Assembly (NCBI RefSeq): GCF_000181495.1
Contig: NZ_ABCF01000004.1
Location: 56,852-120,851 of the forward strand
Direction: 5' to 3'
DNA from: Bacillus sp. SG-1
Lineage (GTDB): Bacteria; Bacillota; Bacilli; Bacillales; Bacillaceae_B
DNA: 64,000 nucleotides
Both the position numbers and the translations under genes were made by a program. This document shows positions 8,188 through 16,848 of this stretch, in pieces. The first letter of the stretch is position 1. Each line of letters opens with the position of its first letter. The notes under the pieces were generated by a model. That model saw nothing but the letters and a program-made list of their open reading frames with translations. It made no database searches and had not been told where the DNA came from.

Positions 8188-9711
8188 ATGGATATCGGAT
8201 CTTATCTGGCACAAAACGCGAGAAAAAAGCCGGAAAAACTTGCAATTGAGTGCAATGGGAAGACTTATACGTACAAGCAGTTTAATGAGGAAGTAAATAA
8301 ATTGGCACACGGCCTTCTCAACCTAGGGGTTCACAAGGGTGAAAAAATCGCTTTGATGATGAAGAACTCTGATCAGTTTGTACTCTCATTCTTTGCTGGC
8401 GCCAAAATAGGTGCGGTGATTGTGCCGGTGAATTTTCGTCTGACGGCAACAGAGGTCCATTATATTCTCGATCAGTCTCAATCGGTCGTCGTTATTTGCG
8501 ACGAGGAATTCGAGGAGGTTGTCACATCTGCAAGAGAAGGAACGGGAGTCCTGCATGTTATTACTACGGGCACTCCAAAAGTAGTCGGTCATCATACATT
8601 CGAAAGAGTGATGGCTGATAATACAGCGGAGCCGTCCGTTGAAGTCAATGATGATGATGATTTGGAAATTTTATATACATCCGGTACAACAGGTAGACCT
8701 AAAGGAGCACTGTTTGACCACAAACGGGTCTTTAATGTTGGTCTTACAATGATGATCAGCATGGGAATCAACGAGGAGGAGCGCTTCCTTCACATTGCAC
8801 CGCTGTTTCATTCAGCACAGCTTAACCTGTTCCTAATTTCAGGGGTAGTACTTGGAGCCACACACATCATTCACCGTGATTTTCATCCGGTCACGTCCCT
8901 GCAAGCCATACAGGAGAATAAAATCACCCACTTCTTTGGTGTTCCAGCCATGTACAACTTCCTGCTGCAAGTGCCAAACGCAGCCGATTATGATCTTTCT
9001 TCAATCAAAAGGTGCGGATACGGGGCTGCACCAATGGCTCCCGAGGTCGTCCGCAGAAGCATGGAACTATTCAAGACAGACCAGTTTTATAACCTATGCG
9101 GTCTCACTGAAGCGGGACCTGGAGGAATCCTGCTCGACCCGCAAGGTCACAAGACGCATTTTGGAAAGGGCGGGAAAGCGGCTTTTCTGACTGAAGCGAG
9201 AGTGGTCAATGAAGAAGGCAAGGATATCGAGCCTGGAGCTGTCGGCGAATTCATCATCAAAGGTGAATCAATCATGAAAGAATACTACCGGAAGCCTGAA
9301 GAAACCGCGAAGACTATTAAGGATGGATGGTTGTATACAGGTGATTTGGCGACGATTGATGAAGAAGGATACATCACCCTCGTAGACCGGAAGAAAGACA
9401 TGATTATTTCTGGTGGAGAGAATGTATATTCAATCGAAGTAGAGGATGTGCTTTATGAGCACCCCGCCGTACTGGAAGCAGCGATTATCGGGCTCCCTGA
9501 TGAAACCTGGGGAGAAGCGGTTTGCGCGGTCATCGTACCGAAACAGGGTGCTGAAATCAATGAAGACGAATTGAAAAGTTTCTGTCGGCAAAAACTGGCA
9601 GGTTATAAGATTCCAAGGAGGATGTTCATTGAAGAAGCCCTCCCAAGAAACGCTTCCGGAAAAATACTTAAATATCAATTGCGTCAATCGTTGAATGGCG
9701 TGAAGCAGTAG
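8188..9711 (+). CDS. Acyl-CoA synthetase (AMP-forming), long-chain type
   Basis: A 507-residue member of the ANL adenylate-forming superfamily. The P-loop YTSGTTGRPKGAL is near residue 163, the A5 core LCGLTEAGPG near 310, the hinge YTGDLATIDEEGY near 390 followed by DRKKDMIISGGENVY, and the catalytic Lys in GKILKYQLR near the C-terminus. It activates a carboxylic acid to its acyl-CoA with ATP; chain length cannot be read from sequence. ATG has GGGGGAAAAGGA upstream. It is first gene of the sigma-54-driven operon, followed by the acyl-CoA dehydrogenase after 54 bp. Confidence 0.9.
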   Translation: MDIGSYLAQNARKKPEKLAIECNGKTYTYKQFNEEVNKLAHGLLNLGVHKGEKIALMMKNSDQFVLSFFAGAKIGAVIVPVNFRLTATEVHYILDQSQSVVVICDEEFEEVVTSAREGTGVLHVITTGTPKVVGHHTFERVMADNTAEPSVEVNDDDDLEILYTSGTTGRPKGALFDHKRVFNVGLTMMISMGINEEERFLHIAPLFHSAQLNLFLISGVVLGATHIIHRDFHPVTSLQAIQENKITHFFGVPAMYNFLLQVPNAADYDLSSIKRCGYGAAPMAPEVVRRSMELFKTDQFYNLCGLTEAGPGGILLDPQGHKTHFGKGGKAAFLTEARVVNEEGKDIEPGAVGEFIIKGESIMKEYYRKPEETAKTIKDGWLYTGDLATIDEEGYITLVDRKKDMIISGGENVYSIEVEDVLYEHPAVLEAAIIGLPDETWGEAVCAVIVPKQGAEINEDELKSFCRQKLAGYKIPRRMFIEEALPRNASGKILKYQLRQSLNGVKQ

Positions 9712-9765
9712 AACTGTATTAATAGAGTCAGACATAATGGGATTTTCATAGAGGAGAGGTAATAA

Positions 9766-10905
9766 ATGAGACACCCCTATTTAACGGACGATCATGAAAT
9801 CTTTCGAAAGTCCTTAAGGAAGTTTTTGGAGAAGGAAGCCTATCCATTTTATGACCAGTGGGAAGAAGAACGGATGATCCCGCGTTCATTTTGGACGAAA
9901 ATGGGCGATCAGGGCTATCTGTGCCCCGATATTGATGAACAATATGGGGGAAGTGAAGTGGATTGGGGCTTTTCGGTCATAATTAACGAAGAGATTGAGA
10001 GAGTGGGTTCCGGCCTTGTCGGAATCGGTCTTCATAATGATATCGTCGTACCCTATATCACCTCTTACGGGACGGAAGAACAGAAAAAACGTTGGCTTCC
10101 AAAATGTACGACTGGAGAGTTCATCACTGCCATTGCAATGACAGAACCCGGCACAGGTTCAGACCTGGCAAACATTAAGACAACAGCTGTCCTCAAGGGT
10201 AACCACTATATCTTAAACGGCCAAAAGACATTCATTACAAACGGCATCCATTCTGACCTCATTGTTGTTGCTTGCAAAACGGACCCGAAAGCGAAGCATA
10301 AAGGGGTCAGCCTGCTGGTCGTTGAACGTGATATGACTGGTTTTTCGAGAGGAAGAAAACTCAACAAGGTAGGCCTGCATTCGCAGGATACAGCTGAACT
10401 TATTTTTGAAGATTGCGTGGTACCAAAGGAGAACTTGCTTGGCGAAGAAGGCAAAGGGTTCATCTACCTCATGGAAAAACTTCAGCAGGAACGCCTCCTG
10501 GTCGCTATAGCCGCCCAAGCTGCGTCAGAAGTGATGCTGAAACAGACCATCGACTATGTGAAAAGCCGTGATGCGTTTGGAAAGCCAGTGAGCAAATTTC
10601 AGAACACGCAGTTCAAGATAGCAGAAATGGCTACAGAGATCGAGATGACCAGGGCCTTCCTTGATCAGTTGATTGCCGAACATATAGAGGGTGAAAACAT
10701 CGTCACAAAGGTATCCATGGCAAAGTGGAAAATGACAGATACCGCCAAGAAAATTGCAGCGGAATGCATGCAGCTTCATGGGGGCTACGGATATATGGAA
10801 GAATACGAGATTGCCAGGAGGTTCCGTGATATTCCTGTTGCCAGCATTTACGCAGGTACAAATGAAATCATGAAGACGATCATCGCCAAGAACTTAGGTT
10901 TATAG
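9766..10905 (+). CDS. Acyl-CoA dehydrogenase, LCAD/IVD-type active site
   Basis: A 379-residue flavoprotein of the acyl-CoA dehydrogenase family (MTEPGTGSDLANI, GQKTFITNG, CMQLHGGYGYMEEYEIARRFRD). Short/medium-chain enzymes carry their catalytic Glu in YEGT near the C-terminus; here that position reads YAGTNEI. The Glu is instead expected in helix G, and QQERLL at about residue 242 matches the long-chain/isovaleryl-type position. It oxidises an acyl-CoA to the trans-2-enoyl-CoA, passing electrons to ETF. Start has GAGGAGAGG upstream. Third-party ETF genes and an enoyl-CoA hydratase are not in this window. Second gene of the putative operon. Confidence 0.9.
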   Translation: MRHPYLTDDHEIFRKSLRKFLEKEAYPFYDQWEEERMIPRSFWTKMGDQGYLCPDIDEQYGGSEVDWGFSVIINEEIERVGSGLVGIGLHNDIVVPYITSYGTEEQKKRWLPKCTTGEFITAIAMTEPGTGSDLANIKTTAVLKGNHYILNGQKTFITNGIHSDLIVVACKTDPKAKHKGVSLLVVERDMTGFSRGRKLNKVGLHSQDTAELIFEDCVVPKENLLGEEGKGFIYLMEKLQQERLLVAIAAQAASEVMLKQTIDYVKSRDAFGKPVSKFQNTQFKIAEMATEIEMTRAFLDQLIAEHIEGENIVTKVSMAKWKMTDTAKKIAAECMQLHGGYGYMEEYEIARRFRDIPVASIYAGTNEIMKTIIAKNLGL

Positions 10906-10944
10906 ATAGAAACCTGAAACTCCATTGCAGAAAGGAAGAAGGAT

Positions 10945-12099
10945 ATGCGTGAAGTAGTAATTGTTGAAGGTGTGAGGACACCGGTCGGCAGAAGAAAAGG
11001 ACAACTAAAAGATATACGTCCGGATGACCTGGCCGCCCTTGTTCTGCAGGAAGTGGTCAAACGGGCCGGTATTGAATCGAAACTAATCGAGGATGTCATT
11101 CTAGGATGTGTGACCCAGGCTGGAGAACAGGCCGGTGATATCGCCAGGGTGGCTGCTTTGATTGCAGGCTTTCCGATTGAAGTCCCTGGAACAACGATTG
11201 ACCGTCAGTGCGGTTCGAGCCAGCAGGCTGTCCATTTCGCAGCACAGGCGATTCTGGCTGGAGACATGGATGTCGTGATTGCCGGAGGAGTCGAGAATAT
11301 GACCAGAGTTCCGATGGGATCGAACTATCAGGATGCCATTCCATTCAGCCCGAAATTGAAAGAACGTTATGAGATTATTCATCAAGGACTATCTGCCGAG
11401 AGGATAGCCGAAAAATATGGCTTCACCCGTACAGAACTGGATGAATATTCGGCAGAAAGTCATCGACGTGCACTCAGCGCTCAGGCTGAAGGATACTTCA
11501 AACGTGAAATCATGCCTGTGGAGATTACTCTTGAAGATGGAGAAAAGGCATTCGTAACTGAGGACTCTGGACCAAGGGAGGGCACTACGGCAGAAACGCT
11601 TTCCGGCTTAAAGACAGTCTTTAAAGAAGACGGAGTCATCCATGCAGGAAACTCTAGCCAAATCAGTGACGGTGCAGCTTCCCTTCTGTTGATGAGCCGT
11701 GAAAAAGCAGAAGAGCTGGGCTTGAAACCTCGCTTCAAAGTGCATACAAGAGTGGTTGTCGGATCAGATCCTACCTTGATGCTGACGGGACCTATTCCAG
11801 CAACGGAAAAAGTTTTGCAGAAATCAGGATTGAAGATTGAAGAGATTGATATATTCGAAGTCAATGAAGCCTTTGCACCTGTCCCGATGGCTTGGCTCAA
11901 AGAAACAGGCGCAGACCCGGCAAATCTCAATCCGAATGGGGGAGCAATCTCACTTGGCCATCCACTCGGTGCCAGCGGAGCACGCTTAATGATCACCATG
12001 ATGCATGAACTGGAAAGGACTGGCGGCCGCTTTGGACTGCAGACGATGTGTGAAGGCCACGGAATGGCGAATGCAACGATTATTGAAAGACTGGATTAA
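10945..12099 (+). CDS. Acetyl-CoA acyltransferase (thiolase)
   Basis: A 384-residue thiolase. The nucleophilic Cys89 lies in DRQCGSSQQAVH. The NEAFAPVP segment and GGAISLGHPLGASGARL carry the catalytic His residues, and CEGHGMAN carries the C-terminal Cys. It cleaves 3-ketoacyl-CoA with CoA to acetyl-CoA and a shortened acyl-CoA. The SSQQ sequence in place of the common SGLQ next to the Cys places it with the FadA/FadI-like degradative thiolases rather than acetoacetyl-CoA thiolases, though only tentatively. Ribosome binding site AAAGGAAGAAGG. It starts 39 bp after the dehydrogenase. Confidence 0.9.
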   Translation: MREVVIVEGVRTPVGRRKGQLKDIRPDDLAALVLQEVVKRAGIESKLIEDVILGCVTQAGEQAGDIARVAALIAGFPIEVPGTTIDRQCGSSQQAVHFAAQAILAGDMDVVIAGGVENMTRVPMGSNYQDAIPFSPKLKERYEIIHQGLSAERIAEKYGFTRTELDEYSAESHRRALSAQAEGYFKREIMPVEITLEDGEKAFVTEDSGPREGTTAETLSGLKTVFKEDGVIHAGNSSQISDGAASLLLMSREKAEELGLKPRFKVHTRVVVGSDPTLMLTGPIPATEKVLQKSGLKIEEIDIFEVNEAFAPVPMAWLKETGADPANLNPNGGAISLGHPLGASGARLMITMMHELERTGGRFGLQTMCEGHGMANATIIERLD

Positions 12100-12180
12100 A
12101 TAATGTCACTAAAGAACCGTCTTACTAATGAGAAAAGCCCGCACAGATATAGTAAGAAGATTTTATCGGGAGGGGTAAAT

Positions 12181-13755
12181 ATGAGCACAACAATCGGCAG
12201 GATTTTTGACATGACCGTAAGAAAATTCCCGGACAAGGAAGCCTTGTATGACGTCCGGAAAAATGTCCGTTTCACTTATCGCGAATGGAATGAGGAAGTA
12301 AATCGCCTTGCAAATGCACTAATGCAGGAAGGTGTTAAAAAGGGAGATAGGGTAACCGCCTTCCTGTTCAATACTGAGGAATTAGGAACAACTTTCTTTG
12401 CTTGTGCAAAAATCGGAGCGGTGTTCAACCCTATTAATTTCCGCCTGATGGGTGAAGATGTTGCTTTTATACTTAACGATGCTGCCCCAAAAGTTGTTCT
12501 TTTTGAAAAGGCAGTGGAACCGGTCATTGCCTCGATTGAAAACCGATTCCCTCACACAGCCTTCTGGTTCATTGATAAGGAAACACCTGATTATGCCGCT
12601 TGCTACCATGAAAAAGTCCAAGCTTCAAAATCAGAAGAGGTGAAAGTTGAAGTTGGTGAGGATGATCTCTACGCGATAATGTACACAAGCGGGACAACCG
12701 GCAGGCCAAAAGGTGTCATGCATACGCATAGGGATATGGCAGAACAGAGCCTGATCGTCATCGCAGCGACTAAGTTGAACGAAAAAGACGTCGGCCTGGT
12801 GGCTGCCCCGATGTTTCACTGTGCAGAACTACATTGTGCCTTTCTTCCGAGGATTCACGCCGGAGGAACAAACGTTCTACTTCACCAATTTGCACCAAAA
12901 AAAGTACTGGAATTAATCGATTCAGAAAAAATTACGAAGTTCTTCGCAGCACCAACGATGTGGAATATGCTTTTGCAGGAAAACCTGGCAGACTACAATC
13001 TTCAAAGCTTGCAGTTGGGCCTATACGGCGGGGCACCAATGGCACCATCGCTTGTCCATGCATGCCATGAAATGCTAGGTATTGGATTAGTGCAGGCGTA
13101 TGGAATGACAGAAATGGGGCCGGCCATCACTTTCTTATCGGAGGAAGATCAGCTTACAAAGGCAGGTGCTGCCGGCAAGGCATGCCTTAACCATGAGATT
13201 AGGATCGTCAAACCGAATGAAGATGGACCCTCTGACCCTGAAGATATCCTTTCTAATGGAGAAAGCGGGGAAATCATTGTACAGGGCCCGTGTATGATGT
13301 CAGGCTATTTCAATCGCAATGAGGCATCCGAAGAAGCAATGCATAAAGGCTGGTACCATTCAGGTGATATAGGCTACTTGGATGAGGAAGGATTCCTTTG
13401 GGTCAAGGATCGAGTGGACGATATGATCATCAGCGGGGGAGAGAATATTTATCCCAGAGAGGTCGAGGATGTACTTCATGCACACGATGGAGTCCTCGAT
13501 GTCGCGATTGTAGGCCAGCCTGACAATCACTGGGGTGAAAGTGTTACAGCCTTTGTTGTGAAGAAAGATCCGCTGCTGACAGATGATGCACTCGATGAAT
13601 GGTGCAGAAATAGTGCCAGCCTGGCAAATTATAAACGTCCAAGGAACTATCTTTTCGTTGACGAACTCCCTCGAAATGCAAGCGGGAAAATACAAAAGTT
13701 CTTGCTGCGTAAGAAAATGGAGGAGTTAGCCGCTAAAGGACAGACAACAAAATGA
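12181..13755 (+). CDS. Acyl-CoA synthetase (AMP-forming), second copy
   Basis: An ANL ligase of 524 residues from this start. The P-loop YTSGTTGRPKGVM, AYGMTEMGPA, HSGDIGYLDEEGF, DRVDDMIISGGENIYPREVEDVL and the C-terminal catalytic Lys in SGKIQKFLLRKK are all present. An ATG at 12103 is in frame, but GGGAGGGG at 12169-12176 is spaced for 12181, and homologous proteins begin at about this Met. Together with two further ligases in the same cluster it suggests a regulon that activates several related acids. Substrate unknown. Confidence 0.88.
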   Translation: MSTTIGRIFDMTVRKFPDKEALYDVRKNVRFTYREWNEEVNRLANALMQEGVKKGDRVTAFLFNTEELGTTFFACAKIGAVFNPINFRLMGEDVAFILNDAAPKVVLFEKAVEPVIASIENRFPHTAFWFIDKETPDYAACYHEKVQASKSEEVKVEVGEDDLYAIMYTSGTTGRPKGVMHTHRDMAEQSLIVIAATKLNEKDVGLVAAPMFHCAELHCAFLPRIHAGGTNVLLHQFAPKKVLELIDSEKITKFFAAPTMWNMLLQENLADYNLQSLQLGLYGGAPMAPSLVHACHEMLGIGLVQAYGMTEMGPAITFLSEEDQLTKAGAAGKACLNHEIRIVKPNEDGPSDPEDILSNGESGEIIVQGPCMMSGYFNRNEASEEAMHKGWYHSGDIGYLDEEGFLWVKDRVDDMIISGGENIYPREVEDVLHAHDGVLDVAIVGQPDNHWGESVTAFVVKKDPLLTDDALDEWCRNSASLANYKRPRNYLFVDELPRNASGKIQKFLLRKKMEELAAKGQTTK

Positions 13756-13767
13756 GTGAGGGATTGC

Positions 13768-14895
13768 ATGATGTTGAAAGGCATTAAAATAATAGACTTC
13801 ACTAACTATATTCCGGGTCCATTTGCCACCCAAAGGCTTGCAGAGATGGGAGCGGAAGTCATCAAAGTGGAAGCACCCGATGGAGACCCTGCAAGAAATA
13901 CCGGGAAAGGATTGGTATTCACCGCTCATAATCGAGGGAAAAAGAGCATTACCATCAACCTCAAACATAATGAGGGGCAGAAACTCGCCCTGGGCTTGCT
14001 CAAAAAGGCTGATGCCGTCATGGAAAGCTTCCGCCCTGGCGTTATGGAGAGGCTCGGTCTGGGATACAAAGATGTCAGCAGCATAAATCCAGGAATCATC
14101 TACTGCTCCATTACTGGGTATGGCCATAGCGGGAAGATGTCGAGGCTCGGCAGCCATGACCTGAATTATATGAGCCTTAGCGGAGCACTTGCCCAGCTTA
14201 AGGACGAAATAGGGAATCCAGTCCATCCTACTCACACTTTCGCTGATTATGTCGGGGGATTGGCCGCAAGTGAACGGATCCTTGCAGGCCTTGTGTCCAG
14301 AAGTTTATCAGGCGAAGGAAGCTATCATTGCCTTTCAATTGCTGAGAGCATGGCTTCGTTAATGACCAACCATGTTCTCATTGAAAAAGAAACCGGTTAT
14401 CAGAATGGAGTCGGAGTCCTGAATGGAGCTGTGATTTCATATGGACTCTATGCGACAAAAGATCAAAAACATGTATGCCTGGCAGCGCTTGAACCTAAAT
14501 TTTGGCGCAACTTTTGTCAGGCGCTCGGAAGGGATGAATGGCTTTCTGCCCACCTCACAAAGCCGGATACAAACAACGAGGTTTACTGTGAAATGATTGA
14601 ACTGTTTAAAAGCAAATCACTGTCGGAGTGGGCGGCATTCGGCATGGAAGTGGACTGCTGTCTTACACCGGTTCTTGAGGCCGGGGAGATTGCTGAATAT
14701 CCGCTTTATAAAGTTAGGGGCTTCGTTTCTTTCAATGGTGGAGTAAAGATGCACGGAGACTTGGATAGCGTTGCCGCTTCACCGCCGCCGGAAAAAGGCG
14801 CACAGACCAAAGAGATCCTATGCGAATGGCTTGGTGCTAATGATCAAGACCTCCTTGATTGGCAGACAAAAGGCGTTATTCAATACCTAAAATGA
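13768..14895 (+). CDS. Family III CoA-transferase (CaiB/BaiF)
   Basis: About 375 residues beginning MMLKGIKIIDFTNYIPGP, the standard N-terminus of class III CoA-transferases such as formyl-CoA:oxalate CoA-transferase. MGAEVIKVE and the segment ITGYGHSG...GSHDLNYMSLSG follow; Asp in HDLNY is the expected covalent-intermediate residue. These enzymes move CoA between two carboxylic acids. A GTG at 13756 directly follows the upstream stop, but GTGAGGG there is better read as the ribosome binding site for ATG 13768 (or 13771). Tight coupling to the preceding ligase indicates co-translation. It may let the pathway activate its acid without ATP. Confidence 0.85.
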   Translation: MMLKGIKIIDFTNYIPGPFATQRLAEMGAEVIKVEAPDGDPARNTGKGLVFTAHNRGKKSITINLKHNEGQKLALGLLKKADAVMESFRPGVMERLGLGYKDVSSINPGIIYCSITGYGHSGKMSRLGSHDLNYMSLSGALAQLKDEIGNPVHPTHTFADYVGGLAASERILAGLVSRSLSGEGSYHCLSIAESMASLMTNHVLIEKETGYQNGVGVLNGAVISYGLYATKDQKHVCLAALEPKFWRNFCQALGRDEWLSAHLTKPDTNNEVYCEMIELFKSKSLSEWAAFGMEVDCCLTPVLEAGEIAEYPLYKVRGFVSFNGGVKMHGDLDSVAASPPPEKGAQTKEILCEWLGANDQDLLDWQTKGVIQYLK

Positions 14896-14920
14896 AGGAA
14901 AAGGAAGGGGAAGTTTCAAT

Positions 14921-16540
14921 ATGATGAATGTTCCAATGACAGTAAGTTCTCTATTAGAGAGAGCAGAAAAGTTTTTTCCGAAAAAACAGGTAGTCTCCCG
15001 TACATCTTCAGGGATTCACCGGTTAACTTATAAGGAAATCGGTGAACGTACAAGAAGACTCGCCAGTGTTCTGGAAAAACTGGGTGTAGGTAAAGGTGAA
15101 AGAGTCGGTACATTTGCCTGGAACCATCACCGCCATTTGGAAGCCTATTTTGCAGCACCCGGGATGGGAGCAGTCCTGCACACAATCAATATCCGTTTAT
15201 CACCTGAACATATTACTTATATTATCAATCATGCAGAAGACAAAGTATTATTTGTTGACGAGGATTTGCTTCCGCTCATTGAGAAATGCAAGGACACGTT
15301 TGAGACTGTCGAAGCCTACATCATCATGTCTGACAAAAAAGAGCTTCCAGAAACGACGCTGGAACCAGCTTATTCCTATGAACAGCTGCTTAGTGAAGCT
15401 GATCCTCATTTTGAATTTTTAAAGGATATCGATGAAAATGACCCTGCAGGAATGTGCTATACATCTGCAACGACCGGAAACCCTAAGGGCGTTGTCTATT
15501 CACACAGAGGCATTGTCCTTCACAGTTTTGCTTTTGGGCTGGCTGATACGGCCGCCCTTTCGGAAAGTGATGTCGTCATGCCGGTGGTTCCAATGTTCCA
15601 CGCCAATGCATGGGGAATCCCATTCGCTGCAACCTGGTTCGGATCGACACAAGTATTGCCTGGGCCATTATTTACCCCGAAGCTGCTTGCAGAGCTTATC
15701 GAGCAGGAAAAAGTAACATTTACCGCCGGTGTACCGACGATATGGCTGGGTCTGTTGAATGAATTAGAAACTGGCAGTTATTCAACATCCTCGTTAAGGT
15801 CTATCGTATGCGGCGGGTCGGCAGCACCAAGAGGAATGATTAAGACCTTTGAATCAAAATACAAAATTCCTTTCTTACACGCATATGGTATGACCGAGAC
15901 GGCACCCCTTGCAGTTGTTTCCAGGCTGAAGAGTTATCAGACTGACTTGGATGAAGAAGAAGTTCTTGATATCCGCTCGAAGCAGGGATTGATTGTGCCA
16001 GGGCTTGATATGAAAATAGTGGGTGCGGATGGTGAAGTGAAATGGGACGGAGAGGAAATGGGTGAGCTCCTTCTGCGCGGACCATGGATTGCTGATGAAT
16101 ATTATAAAGATGAACGTTCCACGGATGCATTCCGGGATGGATGGCTGTACACCGGTGATGTTGCAACGATTGATGAAGAGGGGATCATTAAGCTGGTGGA
16201 CCGCACGAAAGACCTGATCAAGAGCGGGGGAGAGTGGATTTCCTCGGTAGATCTTGAGAATGCGCTCATGGCACATGACGCGGTTTTCGAAGCAAGCATC
16301 GTGGCCGTTCCGCATCCACAGTGGCAGGAACGCCCGGTTGCCTGTGTGGTCCTAAAAGAACAGTATAAAGATAAGGTAGGCAAGCAGGATTTGCTGGATT
16401 TCATGGCACCTCAATTCGCCAAGTGGTGGCTTCCTGATGATGTCGTCTTTATGGAGGAAATTCCGAAAACATCAGTAGGGAAGTTCCTGAAACGGGCACT
16501 CCGTGAAAAACTTAAAGACCATTTAGTGCAGAATTCCTAA
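14921..16540 (+). CDS. Acyl-CoA synthetase, AlkK-like (third ligase)
   Basis: A 539-residue ANL ligase resembling medium/long-chain AlkK-type enzymes ([18 protein letters not shown] start, [72 protein letters not shown], and catalytic Lys in [14 protein letters not shown]). One oddity: the P-loop reads [10 protein letters not shown], with Ala where almost all family members have Gly. The ribosome binding site is GGAAGGGGAAG. Last gene of the acyl-CoA cluster, followed by a terminator. Confidence 0.88.
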   Translation: MMNVPMTVSSLLERAEKFFPKKQVVSRTSSGIHRLTYKEIGERTRRLASVLEKLGVGKGERVGTFAWNHHRHLEAYFAAPGMGAVLHTINIRLSPEHITYIINHAEDKVLFVDEDLLPLIEKCKDTFETVEAYIIMSDKKELPETTLEPAYSYEQLLSEADPHFEFLKDIDENDPAGMCYTSATTGNPKGVVYSHRGIVLHSFAFGLADTAALSESDVVMPVVPMFHANAWGIPFAATWFGSTQVLPGPLFTPKLLAELIEQEKVTFTAGVPTIWLGLLNELETGSYSTSSLRSIVCGGSAAPRGMIKTFESKYKIPFLHAYGMTETAPLAVVSRLKSYQTDLDEEEVLDIRSKQGLIVPGLDMKIVGADGEVKWDGEEMGELLLRGPWIADEYYKDERSTDAFRDGWLYTGDVATIDEEGIIKLVDRTKDLIKSGGEWISSVDLENALMAHDAVFEASIVAVPHPQWQERPVACVVLKEQYKDKVGKQDLLDFMAPQFAKWWLPDDVVFMEEIPKTSVGKFLKRALREKLKDHLVQNS

Positions 16541-16637
16541 TAATATGGCCAGTAATGTTTAAAACCATAACTGCACAACAGATAGCTGGATATTATTAAC
16601 ACACTATAACTCAATAACCTTGAATTAAGAACATTTA

Positions 16638-16674
16638 AAGACTGTCCTTCCATACTGAAGAGACAGTCTTTTTA
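16638..16674 (+). terminator. Intrinsic terminator of the acyl-CoA operon
   Basis: Perfect 9-bp stem AAGACTGTC / GACAGTCTT followed by TTTTA, about 100 bp after the last ligase stop. Confidence 0.85.
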
Positions 16675-16848
16675 TTGTGAAAATTAAGTATTTTATTCGT
16701 TAAACGCTTACATAATACAAATTAAGTTCACTCCATACTTTTTCATTGATTTCTTTCCGTAATCCCCCTATACTTGACGTTTGGTTTTCATAGAAACTGA
16801 CGTATATGGGAAACAATAAAAATAAAAATCACATAAGAAGGTGTAATT

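Noticed and set aside
12103..12180. Upstream in-frame start for the second acyl-CoA ligase
   Set aside because: No ribosome binding site there, and the extension has no counterpart in the ligase family; GGGAGGGG supports 12181.
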